A stretch of 64,000 nt of DNA, from the NCBI GenBank assembly GCA_004322215.1, contig SCSM01000011.1, positions 310,001 through 374,000 on the forward strand. Reading direction: 5' to 3'. The DNA is from Bacteroidota bacterium. GTDB lineage: Bacteria > Bacteroidota > Ignavibacteria > Kapaibacteriales > UBA2268. The translations under genes and the position numbers were made by a program. Below are positions 9,312 to 19,430 of this stretch, in pieces. The notes beneath the pieces are model-generated. The model made no database searches and was not told where the DNA came from. It saw nothing but the letters and a program-made list of their open reading frames with translations. How positions within the stretch are numbered: the stretch's first letter is position 1; each line of letters begins with the position of its first letter.

Positions 9312-10619
9312 CTACTTGCTCCCTATTTCTCTCAAAAGTGCTTGTTTCTCGATTTCAAGCTGACGAATTTTTCTTTCGATTGAATCCAGTTCTGCCGGCA
9401 TCGAGTCTATTTCCATTCTGAGTTTGCTTGCAGCTTCATCAATCAGGTCAATTGCCTTATCAGGCAAATACCTGTCAGTAATATATCTTGTTGACAATTC
9501 AGAAGCAGCAACAATTGCCGAATCGGTTATTCTCACACCGTGATGAACTTCATATCTTTCCTTTAGTCCACGTAAGATGGAAATCGTATCATCAACAGTC
9601 GGTTCTTCGACTAAAACCTTCTGAAACCGTCGTTCAAGTGCAGCATCTTTTTCAATATACTTCTGGTATTCATCAATTGTTGTAGCTCCAATACATCTTA
9701 AATCACCTCTGGCAAGTGCCGGTTTCAGTATATTAGCTGCGTCCATACTGCCTGTCGTCGCACCTGCGCCAATCAGGTTATGAATTTCATCAATGAATAG
9801 TATGATTTGCCCATTGGAATCTGTAACTTCCTTTATAACAGCTTTCAAACGTTCCTCGAATTGCCCCCTGAAGCTTGTTCCGGCAACCAAAGCCCCTAGG
9901 TCAAGTGTTATCACTTTTTTGGACTTTAAAGTCTCAGGAACGTCACCGGATACGATTCTATGAGCAATTCCTTCTACTATTGCTGTTTTGCCAACACCAG
10001 GTTCACCTATCAAAATCGGATTATTCTTTGTTCTCCTCGAAAGTACCTGCAATACCCTTCTGATTTCATCTCCTCTCCCGATAACAGGGTCAAGTTTTCC
10101 CTGTTTTGCCTCTTCATTCAATTGTCTTCCATATCGTTTAAGTGCCTGGTATTTATCTTCGGGATTCTGGTCAACAACCCGTTGACCTCCTCTAATGTTT
10201 TGTAACACTTTGTAAATATCTTCTTTCGTTACACCATAATCTTTCAAAAGTTGAGATATTCTTGAATTAATTGTAGAAAGGGCAATCAATATATGCTCCA
10301 CACTTACATATTCATCCTTTAAATTTTTTGCTTCTTTTTCAGATACATCGAGAATTCTCAATAATGACTGAGATATATATTGCTGTGAGCTTCCTGAAAT
10401 TTTTGGTGTTTTCTCGAGTTCCTCATGAACTTTCACTTTCAAATAACCCATATTTACCCCAAGTTTCATCAGGATTTCTGGAACAACACCCGCATCATCC
10501 TGAATCATGGCAGCAAATAAATGTGTTTCATCTATTGACTGGTTGTTGTAACTTGAAGCAATTTCACCAGCAGTCTGGATAGCTTCCTGCGACTTTAATG
10601 TTAATTTTTGAAAGTTCAT
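9312..10619 (-). CDS. clpB: ClpB disaggregase, N-terminal half only (N domain + first AAA module)
   Basis: ClpB normally has about 860 residues: a Clp N domain, AAA-1, a coiled-coil M domain and AAA-2. This ORF is 435 residues. The Clp N repeats ([19 protein letters not shown]), AAA-1 Walker A ([13 protein letters not shown]), Walker B ([15 protein letters not shown]) and the sensor/arginine-finger region are intact. The protein stops at [18 protein letters not shown], the first turns of the M domain. The 84 bases between this stop and the FlbD-like gene contain no ClpB sequence in any frame, so a simple frameshift does not explain the loss. It could be a deletion remnant, a joined assembly, or a real single-AAA variant. 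A full clpB may exist elsewhere in the genome. Confidence 0.88.
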   Translation of the reverse strand: MNFQKLTLKSQEAIQTAGEIASSYNNQSIDETHLFAAMIQDDAGVVPEILMKLGVNMGYLKVKVHEELEKTPKISGSSQQYISQSLLRILDVSEKEAKNLKDEYVSVEHILIALSTINSRISQLLKDYGVTKEDIYKVLQNIRGGQRVVDQNPEDKYQALKRYGRQLNEEAKQGKLDPVIGRGDEIRRVLQVLSRRTKNNPILIGEPGVGKTAIVEGIAHRIVSGDVPETLKSKKVITLDLGALVAGTSFRGQFEERLKAVIKEVTDSNGQIILFIDEIHNLIGAGATTGSMDAANILKPALARGDLRCIGATTIDEYQKYIEKDAALERRFQKVLVEEPTVDDTISILRGLKERYEVHHGVRITDSAIVAASELSTRYITDRYLPDKAIDLIDEAASKLRMEIDSMPAELDSIERKIRQLEIEKQALLREIGSK

Positions 10620-10823
10620 ATACTTTTTCGATTATGAATTTATATAAAACTAATAAACTATAAAATCAGAGAAAAATTGTAACGAATAAATCCAAAAACA
10701 ATATTTTTATGCAAACTTCTTCTACACATTAAAATTTATTAAAATAATGGGTGTATCTGCTTATTGCTTCTGTTTACTTTTTTTTAAACAGTAAAATTTA
10801 TTAACAAAATAAATAGGAAATAT

Positions 10824-12395
10824 ATGGAAAATCCAAAAGGGAAAATTCTTTGGATAGATGATGAAATAGATTTGCTTAAACCACACATTATTTTAATCGA
10901 ACAACGGGGGTATTCGGTTGACCAGGTCACAAACGGAGAAGATGCAATCGAAATTGTCAAGCAAAAGCAATTTGATTTGATTTTTCTCGACGAATCCATG
11001 GTTGGAATGAGCGGACTCGACACTCTGCCTATTCTAAAGGAATCCAATCCGTACACTCCAATCGTTATGGTAACTAAAAACGAAGCGGAAAGTGTAATGG
11101 AGGAAGCAATTGGTAAAAAAATTGATGATTATCTCACCAAACCGGTAAATCCTACACAAATTCTTGCGGCAATAAAAAAACATCTCGAATCAAGGAAAAT
11201 TAGGTCGGAAAAGCTTTCACAAGATTACCTAATAGGGTTTCATCAATTAACGACACGTTTATTTGATAATCTTTCCTGGAACGATTGGCTCGATATATAT
11301 ATTAAATTGGTAGGATGGTCTATGGAACTCGATAAAAGTCCTGAACTTGGATTTGAACAAACTCTCAGAGACCAATGGCGTGAAGCTAATGCCGCTTATT
11401 CAAAATTTGTAGAAGATAACTATCATGACTGGGTAAATAAAATTTATGATGAAGGAACCCCTAATTTATCACCTGATATTGTTGAGAAATTTTTAATACC
11501 CCATCTTAAGAATCAAAAGCCAACGGTATTTTTCGTTGTGGATTGTATGCGTCTTGACCAATGGCTCGTCATGGAAGAACTCTTAGAACCATATTATACA
11601 TTTCAAAAGGATTATTATAACTCGATAATCCCAACTGCTACACCTTATGCAAGAAATGCTATTTTTGCGGGCTTAATGCCGATTGACATTCAGAAGCATT
11701 ATCCTCAATGGTGGGTTGGTGAAACCAATTCTGAAGACCATAAGGCAAATGCTTATGAAAAAGAATTGCTCGAAGAGCATTTAAAAAGGAAAAAAATCAA
11801 GTTGGACAATCCTATTAATTACATTAAGATTCATGAAACCGAATTCGGTAAGAAAATCGAAAGCAATATTCTAACCTATGCCCAAAGCCATTTAACTGCA
11901 ATTGTGATTAATTCAGTCGATATGATTGCTCATTCCCGTTCCGATTTCGCTATATTAAAAGAAATTGCACCCGATGAAGCAGCATACAGGTCATTGACTA
12001 AATCCTGGTTCCAACATTCAAGCTTTTTCGGTATGCTTAAATCTTTAGCGGGTCAGGATATCAATATTATAATCACAACCGACCACGGTTCAATAAGATG
12101 TATGCGGGGAGTTAAAGTTCTTGGTGACAGGGATACTTCAACCTGCCTTCGTTATAAATTCGGGAAGAATGTTAAGGCAGAACAGAGGCATGCTATGCAA
12201 ATAAGAAATCCAAACAATTATAAATTGCCAAATACAGGTATAACTGTTAACAATATAATAGCTAAAGAAGATTATTATTTTGTATATCCCACAGATTTCC
12301 ATCACTTTTTGCAAAGATATAAAGATAGTTTTCAGCATGGCGGTATTTCCATGGAGGAAATGATTATTCCGGTTATTACTTTGAGAACAAAATAA
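10824..12395 (+). CDS. porX: PorX-type response regulator with PglZ domain
   Basis: The receiver domain at residues 1-125 has acidic residues IDDE, the phosphoacceptor Asp56 in IFLDESMV and the conserved Lys in YLTKPVNP. A linker helix leads to a PglZ domain of the alkaline-phosphatase superfamily (about 160-520). Its metal ligands are visible in VVDCMRLDQW, TPYARNAIFAG, ITTDHGSIR and FQHGGISMEEMIIPV. In Porphyromonas and Flavobacterium this architecture is PorX, which activates T9SS genes and hydrolyses oligonucleotides. The length of 523 residues matches. It diverges from clpB over a 204-base gap. Two T9SS cargo genes are in this window. The PorY kinase and SigP sigma factor are not here. 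Confidence 0.9.
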   Translation: MENPKGKILWIDDEIDLLKPHIILIEQRGYSVDQVTNGEDAIEIVKQKQFDLIFLDESMVGMSGLDTLPILKESNPYTPIVMVTKNEAESVMEEAIGKKIDDYLTKPVNPTQILAAIKKHLESRKIRSEKLSQDYLIGFHQLTTRLFDNLSWNDWLDIYIKLVGWSMELDKSPELGFEQTLRDQWREANAAYSKFVEDNYHDWVNKIYDEGTPNLSPDIVEKFLIPHLKNQKPTVFFVVDCMRLDQWLVMEELLEPYYTFQKDYYNSIIPTATPYARNAIFAGLMPIDIQKHYPQWWVGETNSEDHKANAYEKELLEEHLKRKKIKLDNPINYIKIHETEFGKKIESNILTYAQSHLTAIVINSVDMIAHSRSDFAILKEIAPDEAAYRSLTKSWFQHSSFFGMLKSLAGQDINIIITTDHGSIRCMRGVKVLGDRDTSTCLRYKFGKNVKAEQRHAMQIRNPNNYKLPNTGITVNNIIAKEDYYFVYPTDFHHFLQRYKDSFQHGGISMEEMIIPVITLRTK

Positions 12396-12435
12396 TTTTT
12401 GATAGAAATCATACCAAAAGTTTTTAAATTTGGGT

Positions 12436-12876
12436 ATGAAACTTGGGAAATTTACGACAAAGAATCAAAAAGAAACTTATGATTTAGGTTTTCGTTTCGC
12501 CGATGAATTGAAGCCGGGTAATGTTGTTGCTTTATTTGGAGACCTGGGAGCCGGCAAAACAGAATTTATTAAAGGTATATGTGCTTATTTCAAAGTTGAT
12601 GAACTGGTTAACAGTCCAACTTTTACTATAATGAATCAGTACATAGGTGAACTGGATGAAAATGAAATTCCAATACTTCATATTGATTTGTACAGAATTA
12701 AAAAATCAAGCGAATTGAAAGAAATTGGCTTTGATGAGATTATTTTCTCAAATGATTCCATAAAACTCGTCGAATGGGCAGATAAAGCATTCGGTGTTCT
12801 TCCTCCCGATACATATTCCATTAATATTAGCTTCAAAAAGAATAACGAAAACGAAAGAATAATCACAATTGATTAA
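12436..12876 (+). CDS. tsaE: TsaE, ATPase of tRNA threonylcarbamoyladenosine (t6A37) synthesis
   Basis: Walker A is GDLGAGKTEFIKGI at about residues 35-48, followed by the family motifs NSPTFTIMNQY, HIDLYRIKK and KLVEWADKA. The protein is about 146 residues, standard for TsaE, which assists the TsaB/TsaD complex. The ORF track begins at a TTG at 12430; the ATG six bases later is the more likely start. It lies 40 bases after porX, and both probably end at the hairpin at 12918. Confidence 0.95.
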   Translation: MKLGKFTTKNQKETYDLGFRFADELKPGNVVALFGDLGAGKTEFIKGICAYFKVDELVNSPTFTIMNQYIGELDENEIPILHIDLYRIKKSSELKEIGFDEIIFSNDSIKLVEWADKAFGVLPPDTYSINISFKKNNENERIITID

Positions 12877-12917
12877 AACTTACTTATTAGACTTTATACA
12901 ATACTTTATATAAAAAA

Positions 12918-12943
12918 ACAGCCCGCCAAAATTGACGGGCTGT
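12918..12943. terminator. Bidirectional hairpin terminator between tsaE and the giant T9SS gene
   Basis: Arms acagcccgccaa and ttgacgggctgt form a 12-bp stem with one C-A mismatch and a two-base loop. An A-rich tract lies to the left and ttaaattt to the right. It sits between convergent genes and can serve both strands. Confidence 0.85.
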
Positions 12944-12965
12944 TAAATTTAAAAGCTAACGAGCT

Positions 12966-15900
12966 TTATTTCACAACGTTAAACTGTCTCTTTATAACCA
13001 TGTCACCCGCTTTGGCAACTAATGTATAGTTACCGTTGCTAAGTGAATGAATGTCGAGCTCAAGCACATCAGCTTTAATCTGATAAGATGGTGTAACCGG
13101 CTTACCGTTAATATCGAAGATAACAAGTTCCAAATTAGCAAGGTTACCAGAATATCTAAAGCTAACCTTATTGTCTGCCGGATTTGGATATGCTTCTTCT
13201 AATGAAATACCATCTGCTGATATTTCAACTTTTCTTTCATCGCTGTACTGGGATTTACCATCGAGGTCAACAGTCTTCAAGCGATATATGTAAGTATTAC
13301 CGAATTCGACATCGGAATCAACAAATCCGTAGTTTTTAAGTTCGGAACTGTTGCCGGCTGCTTTTACATCGGCAATCCTGTTGAACAAGCTCTTACCTGT
13401 TTCAGCCAGACTTGCTTTTTCGATTTCGAATCTGTCAGTATTGTATTCACTTGCAGTTGACCACGTAATGTCAACATTCTTTGCCCTCGCTTGTGCATCA
13501 AAGCTAACAAGCTCGACAGGAATAATTGCACCGCCGTTTTTCTCGGCGAAATCAAGCATTGACCTGAGAACACGCTCGGTATTACCAAAGTGTCTCCAAT
13601 CAGCACCCAATACAATAGCATTCCTGCTTAGTGTTGTTGTGGCTACACCAAACGGAGCATGATTGTAAATTGCAGTTGGCGGTGGAGCCGGATCGTTATA
13701 TATGTATTGATATGCGGTCCTTGCTAAACCTTCGCCACTGGGATACAATGAAAGTACACCGGGCATCGGGTCCTGGTCCTGAGAGTATGACAATGATATA
13801 CCGTGAGTACTGGTAATAAATTCAACCAGGTCTCTTCCTACGTTAATACCTTTCACACCATAAACCGGTGGAATTGAATTTACATAATCGAACAAAACAT
13901 ATTCGGGTGAATTGTATGGTGCCGAATTAGTCTGTGCTCTCAAATAAGTATATACAAAGTCCTTGTCAATAGGATTATTGGGATCATTAGCAGGCGTATT
14001 TAATCCATAACCTGTTAATTCTCTCACTATATCCTGGCTGGCAATAAATAAGTTTTGTTTGGCTTCAGTATAAACAGGTTTTGTTAAGAAGTCAACAATA
14101 CTCTTTCTCTCATATCTTGCAACTGGTTTGTCGAGACCGTCTGACCAGAACAAATGCCTGTACAATGTGTAATTCACTGTCTTGGGTTCCCAACCGCTTC
14201 GGTCAAGAACATCAATCTTCCAGGTATTCGTTGTTGGGTCATCACGGTAAATATTAGTGAACCAACCAATTCCGGCAAGTCCTGTCTGACCTGTTACATT
14301 CGAACTTTCTCCGGTCAGGTACTGATAATTCATAGCACCTGCAATCTCATCGGCTGTGAATGTCGCTGACGGGTTAACGTCTGATGCAATTCTTGTGATT
14401 CCGAGATTATCCTCGAGCCACAAATCATGATAGCTGTTTTCGCCGGAGACAATCATATTCAACGTATGTGATTGTTTCAGATAGAATCTTGTTACGATTT
14501 CTTTATCGTTATTTACATTCTTTTGGTCTGCACCGACATGGACTTTCATCTTATATCTTGGCGTAATGTTGCCAAGCATGGAGGCAAATCTGTCATAATA
14601 CAAATATGTCGGAAGCTCTGAATAAGTTTGAGGAACAAATTCATTACCGAATCCATTTGCCAAACCAAATGAAAATTCCTGGGTTGTACCTGATAACATA
14701 TCAACCTTAATAGTTGTATCAATTACAACGTAGGTCGGATTTTCAATCCAAAGTCCTGAATTGGATTCAATGTAAATTTTAAGGTTAACATCGACACCGG
14801 ATTGATGGTTATTGCCATTATTGCGTAATTTGACTTTAACATCTATTGGTGCCTGGGTCATAATATGCTCTGCATCACCAAAACCGACGAGAGGCATATT
14901 GTTTGTCCTGTATGCACCCGGTGCGGAAATCATAAGAAGCTCGATATCGCTTAACCAAAGTGTACCGTCAAATTCATCGGCACCAATGTCAAACAATTGA
15001 CCTGAAGTTCTTCCAACTCCGTCTATATCAATCGGAACCTCATCAGGAAGTCTGTTACCACGATTATTAAGTACCGAACCAACAGGTACAGGAGATTTAA
15101 TTCTCAAATTACCTGTGAGAGTCGGGACAGGATAATTATAATCAGGTAACCAGTTCTCAAAGACTGAACTTACATCCTGACCTGTCCAGAAGTACCACTG
15201 TCTCAATGTCTTATATGCATCCGGTCTCATATCTTCAGGTGTATTGTCAATAACACTACCTGTATTTTTAGTCTCGATAAATCCGAAAGCATTAGAGCTC
15301 GATGTGGGTGGAACCCATATAGCATTTTTATCCGATAAGTAAACATTTTCTAATAGGTCAGGTTTAATACCTTCATAGAAAATACCTGCAGATGCCGGGC
15401 AAGTTGCATCGAGTAAATTGTCGAGAACTGCTATAGCATTATTATAAATCTTGGCATTCTTTACATGCTGAGTGGCAATACCCATTACGGCACCACGCGA
15501 ACTTACAGCATCGTCACCAATAATTATCGTATTGTTGTAAATCATATCTCCGCGTGAGAAATATGCAGGATTGGAAACATCAGATTGTGTCCTTTCGGTA
15601 AATGTGAAGTATCCGTTATCCCATGCAGGTATATTGCTGACCGGCATACGTTCTGTAAATAAATGAATACCATATCTGCTGGTTTTGTCATTACTTGATT
15701 TCAAATCCCAAATTGCGTTGTTTCTGATTAATATATGTTCATCAACATCCGGGAAATAAACAGGATTACCACTTCCGGGTACGAAAGATGTCCTGCTTTG
15801 CTGTACCTTAATACCGCTAACCTGTGGATAATTATAGATAGCATTTGATGTACCGATTACATTGTTTATTTCATTCTCGCCTATAATAAGGTTAAAGTTA

Positions 15901-18860
15901 TTATAACCCATTCTGTAATCAAACAACGATGGTTCGTTTTCTCCACCTGCTAAAATACCGCCAACATCTTCACCGCATGTACCGAGCACATTATATATTC
16001 TGTTGTGTAGAACCTTGGAATTAGATTCATAACCGAGGAATATACCTGCGCGTGATACATTATAAATAAGATTGTTAGCAATCTCATTATCCGAGTTGTA
16101 ATATTTCTTAAACTTGGCTGCACCGGCATCCCAAAGAACACCAACACCCATAGATACGATACCAACTCCATATCCACTAATTTCATTATTCAGAATTTTA
16201 TTGTTAGTACATGGTAAGGTATCCAAATTGAATGTATTTGCACCATTAATATCATAATAGGGCCTGCTTCTCAAAACGATTGCAGATGTATAAGCCCTGT
16301 TATCTGTCATATTAAAATCATCTTCATACACGTAACGTGTTCCTGTAAATCCAAATCTCGGTAATTGGCAATTGCCGGAATTAACCGGTGATGCGTTTTC
16401 GAATATACAGTTTTTAATAGTCGTGTTATTTGTTCCTTGTTTCAGATAAAATGCCGATTGGAATGCATTATTCATATTGACAACAAACCTGATACTCTTG
16501 TTAGAACCACCGTCAAAGGTAAAGTACCCTTTAGAATTTGCATATTCCTTTTTATAATTTGCAGGTACCATGTTGACTGCGGCATTTGGACTTAACGAAA
16601 AGTAGCTCTGACCTATCTGAATACCAACGCCGATTCCGGACCTTAATTCAACTGTAACACCCGAATTGATACCTCCACGCTCATTTGATTTAATCGGTGA
16701 GGGCTTAAAGGTTATAGTATTCGTTTCGTTTACACCTGTAATATCGGATGTCAGGTCAATAGCCGGCATCATTGATGCATTATCACCGACTGTATAATAT
16801 GTATCAGTGAGATAGAAAGTAACCGGACAACTTACACCCCTGTCGAACAATGAATTAATTGCTGCATCGAATGTTGAAAAGTTTCCGCCGGTTCCGATTG
16901 TAAATGTACCGCACATTCCATCTATTACATTAACATAATCTATTTTTGTATTATTGCTCGAAACAGGGTCATTCCTGTGATATACGGTAAATTCGACTTT
17001 ATATTGACCTGCTGCTAGTGGTATCCAGTCAACATTGAAAGGCACGATTGTCGTGTTATATTTACCTGATGGTGCATTTGAAATTTCTGCTTCATCATGA
17101 TAAACTTTATTATTCTGAGAATCATAAATATCCATCGTTGCAGAAGCAATAACATCGCTGACTCCGTAGTTTGTTACCAAACCTTCAGGTCTGTATGGCT
17201 TGTTGACATAAATGTTTCTTGTGTTCGGTGGTGAATAGAAATCATAATTCGAAGGCATTATGATTGTTGTCGCTTCGAGTTCTACTTCATAAGCACAATT
17301 GAATTTCCATTCATCTCCTACTCTTGGTAAAACATTGTTTGATAACAATTGGTCTGTCGGTCCAACCAAATTTACAGACACTCTTATATAATAATCCCCT
17401 GCATCTGGTGGAGTGAACCAACCCACATCTCCAAGTACTTTATATTCTAAAGTATGTAATGGTGTAGTAAATAAATATGGTTTATTTGAAATTCTTTGAT
17501 CTGTTATTTCAATCATGTTCTTATCGAAGAATTGCACTGTAACAGCAATTTCAATAACATCATTAATTCCTCTGTTCTGTATTCTGATTTGAATTGGTAG
17601 CACTTGAATCGGATAAAGCTGGTCATCCTTTTTCAAAGGAGTGATAATGTCGGTAACAGCTAAATCGTTATCATAAATGACACTGAATTCAGATGTCTTT
17701 GTCGAAAGCAGTAGATTACTCGGAGGTGGTTCATACATCCTGCCGGTTGCTTTGAATGTACCGGCAGTAACACCGGTAAAGAAGTCGCCGTTCACACCTG
17801 GACTTTGTGCCATTGGACCGGTTGCATTAACAAAGTAGTAATCCGGAATTCCGCCCGGGTCAGTATGTGCCGAAGCAGGCAAATAAATATCCGGTTGACT
17901 TCCCGCATCCCATGCCGTATAAACTACCTGGGAAGGAGTACTTTCTTTAGGTCCTGTAACTTCGTATTGAACGTAATGTGTCATACCAGCCGGTCTCGAC
18001 ACACTAACCCCAAAATTATTCAGAGCAGGAACAGTAATATTTCTTGGGTAGCCGGTATTATTAGCCGGATACACAGCCGTTAATTCAGGTCTTGCCCATT
18101 TGAACTTCAAACCGGCAACGAAAGAATTGAATTTTGCAAGAGAATTTACATATCTGCCTGGATTATTAGTTACACATGAAAAACCACCTACACCATCGGG
18201 GTTAACATTTTGGTATCTGTTGGAACCGATTTGTCCCGCCAGCCCGACGCATGCAGTGAAGTAATATGTGGTATAATAATGCTGGTCGTAATGAATTTCA
18301 ACTTTGTTTGTTGTTTCGTATATTTTGATTTGATAACCCCACTTTGGTGTTGGAGTATTCCACCAATAATATCTCGGACAAACATTATTCCATTGAAATA
18401 TACAAACTCTGTAAGGAGCGCTGCCTGAAACAACTTGCTTCATTGATACAGGTCCTTCCCAACCATTTCCGGTTTCATAGACAATACAGTTGTAGCCGCC
18501 GTAACAGTAAATTGCAGGATTTCTGTCGGTCATACTGTAAATATCGTACGGTGACAGCCAAAGTGCGTCATAAGAGTATGGTGGCCTGAAAGAAACCCAC
18601 CCTTCGTCTGATACATTACATTGTGTGTATGTAACGCCATCGAAGACAAATGGAAATCCGATGTTAGTGGATTTCAGATACTGCCCGGACCAATAATGGT
18701 TATTTAATGAGTATAAATCTGTACCGCCTCCCAACTGAGTATATGCCTCAGTTGAATAGCTAAAAATGAAGTCGGTCAGCAACTGCGCCGATGACGTTTG
18801 CGTTAACACAAATGCCATCAGGAAAATCAAGGCAAATCGCTTGAGTAGTTTGAATATCAT
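12966..18860 (-). CDS. Giant T9SS-exported surface protein with beta-helix and CARDB-like regions
   Basis: The product is 1964 residues. A signal peptide is clear (FLMAFVLTQTSSAQ). The N-terminal third is a WxxNV-rich beta-sandwich region with CARDB-like repeats (IQVLPIQIRIQNRGINDVIE; PYRPEGLVTNYGVSDV). Residues about 850-1200 form a right-handed parallel beta-helix with recurring N-x-I/N-x-A turns such as NNLIYNVSRAGIFLGY and NNTIIIGDDAVSS. A further CARDB-like region follows. Near the end is VELVSFDAQARAKNVDITW, typical of this lineage, and then the type A sorting tail YPNPADNKVSFRY...NGNYTLVAKAG. A perfect AGGAGG lies 5 bases upstream of the ATG (18866-18871). The protein is probably a surface adhesin or a glycan-associated protein; no catalytic residues could be assigned. 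Confidence 0.88.
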   Translation of the reverse strand: MIFKLLKRFALIFLMAFVLTQTSSAQLLTDFIFSYSTEAYTQLGGGTDLYSLNNHYWSGQYLKSTNIGFPFVFDGVTYTQCNVSDEGWVSFRPPYSYDALWLSPYDIYSMTDRNPAIYCYGGYNCIVYETGNGWEGPVSMKQVVSGSAPYRVCIFQWNNVCPRYYWWNTPTPKWGYQIKIYETTNKVEIHYDQHYYTTYYFTACVGLAGQIGSNRYQNVNPDGVGGFSCVTNNPGRYVNSLAKFNSFVAGLKFKWARPELTAVYPANNTGYPRNITVPALNNFGVSVSRPAGMTHYVQYEVTGPKESTPSQVVYTAWDAGSQPDIYLPASAHTDPGGIPDYYFVNATGPMAQSPGVNGDFFTGVTAGTFKATGRMYEPPPSNLLLSTKTSEFSVIYDNDLAVTDIITPLKKDDQLYPIQVLPIQIRIQNRGINDVIEIAVTVQFFDKNMIEITDQRISNKPYLFTTPLHTLEYKVLGDVGWFTPPDAGDYYIRVSVNLVGPTDQLLSNNVLPRVGDEWKFNCAYEVELEATTIIMPSNYDFYSPPNTRNIYVNKPYRPEGLVTNYGVSDVIASATMDIYDSQNNKVYHDEAEISNAPSGKYNTTIVPFNVDWIPLAAGQYKVEFTVYHRNDPVSSNNTKIDYVNVIDGMCGTFTIGTGGNFSTFDAAINSLFDRGVSCPVTFYLTDTYYTVGDNASMMPAIDLTSDITGVNETNTITFKPSPIKSNERGGINSGVTVELRSGIGVGIQIGQSYFSLSPNAAVNMVPANYKKEYANSKGYFTFDGGSNKSIRFVVNMNNAFQSAFYLKQGTNNTTIKNCIFENASPVNSGNCQLPRFGFTGTRYVYEDDFNMTDNRAYTSAIVLRSRPYYDINGANTFNLDTLPCTNNKILNNEISGYGVGIVSMGVGVLWDAGAAKFKKYYNSDNEIANNLIYNVSRAGIFLGYESNSKVLHNRIYNVLGTCGEDVGGILAGGENEPSLFDYRMGYNNFNLIIGENEINNVIGTSNAIYNYPQVSGIKVQQSRTSFVPGSGNPVYFPDVDEHILIRNNAIWDLKSSNDKTSRYGIHLFTERMPVSNIPAWDNGYFTFTERTQSDVSNPAYFSRGDMIYNNTIIIGDDAVSSRGAVMGIATQHVKNAKIYNNAIAVLDNLLDATCPASAGIFYEGIKPDLLENVYLSDKNAIWVPPTSSSNAFGFIETKNTGSVIDNTPEDMRPDAYKTLRQWYFWTGQDVSSVFENWLPDYNYPVPTLTGNLRIKSPVPVGSVLNNRGNRLPDEVPIDIDGVGRTSGQLFDIGADEFDGTLWLSDIELLMISAPGAYRTNNMPLVGFGDAEHIMTQAPIDVKVKLRNNGNNHQSGVDVNLKIYIESNSGLWIENPTYVVIDTTIKVDMLSGTTQEFSFGLANGFGNEFVPQTYSELPTYLYYDRFASMLGNITPRYKMKVHVGADQKNVNNDKEIVTRFYLKQSHTLNMIVSGENSYHDLWLEDNLGITRIASDVNPSATFTADEIAGAMNYQYLTGESSNVTGQTGLAGIGWFTNIYRDDPTTNTWKIDVLDRSGWEPKTVNYTLYRHLFWSDGLDKPVARYERKSIVDFLTKPVYTEAKQNLFIASQDIVRELTGYGLNTPANDPNNPIDKDFVYTYLRAQTNSAPYNSPEYVLFDYVNSIPPVYGVKGINVGRDLVEFITSTHGISLSYSQDQDPMPGVLSLYPSGEGLARTAYQYIYNDPAPPPTAIYNHAPFGVATTTLSRNAIVLGADWRHFGNTERVLRSMLDFAEKNGGAIIPVELVSFDAQARAKNVDITWSTASEYNTDRFEIEKASLAETGKSLFNRIADVKAAGNSSELKNYGFVDSDVEFGNTYIYRLKTVDLDGKSQYSDERKVEISADGISLEEAYPNPADNKVSFRYSGNLANLELVIFDINGKPVTPSYQIKADVLELDIHSLSNGNYTLVAKAGDMVIKRQFNVVK

Positions 18861-19430
18861 ACTTACCTCCTAAATGGTTAAACTTAAATTATAGAAAACA
18901 CTTTTTTATATTCTAATTTATTTCTAAGCAATCTTTAAAATTCAACTTCATTATATTATAAAGTGAATTAAACCAATTAACAAAAATAATTAAATTTATC
19001 TAACTTTAAAATATAATGAAAAATTTTTTTAAAAGAATTTCTGCACAATGTTTTAAAAGGTGTTCTTTAATTTTTGCCATAAACCTCCTTCCGAATAAAT
19101 TTAAAATAGCAAATTCCCCAAAAACGAGTGCTATCAATGTTTTTCTTAACCTTTCACCCCCAATTATTATGTATTTTTTAAATTTACACAACTATCCTTA
19201 CTCTAATGACACATGAAACCCAAAAAGGTCTCAAAAAAATTTTAACTTTTTTTTAACAAAAAACATTCCAAATTTCCTTAACTTTTTATTATCAATGACT
19301 TATAGAAAATATATTATTTTTATTTATTTTTTAACCATTTCTAAAAACCTTGTTAATAAAATTTTGTTAAATTTAGAAATTACCCGGAATCAATCAGTAA
19401 ATTTGTTTATTTTTAAAATTTTGGAATAAA
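18861..19430. other. 570-bp AT-rich intergenic region between divergent genes
   Basis: No gene can be supported here. The region must hold the promoter of the giant T9SS gene (minus) and of the cation transporter (plus). The only coding hint is a 24-codon minus-strand reading frame (19006-19080) with a strong AAGGAGG three bases before its ATG; that spacing is too short to be convincing. There are many A/T homopolymer runs but no clear hairpin. Confidence 0.5.

Noticed and set aside
19006-19080. 24-codon minus-strand ORF with AAGGAGG
   Set aside because: The Shine-Dalgarno is only three bases from the ATG and the peptide is Lys/Leu/Phe-rich with no support; kept only as a note in the intergenic entry.
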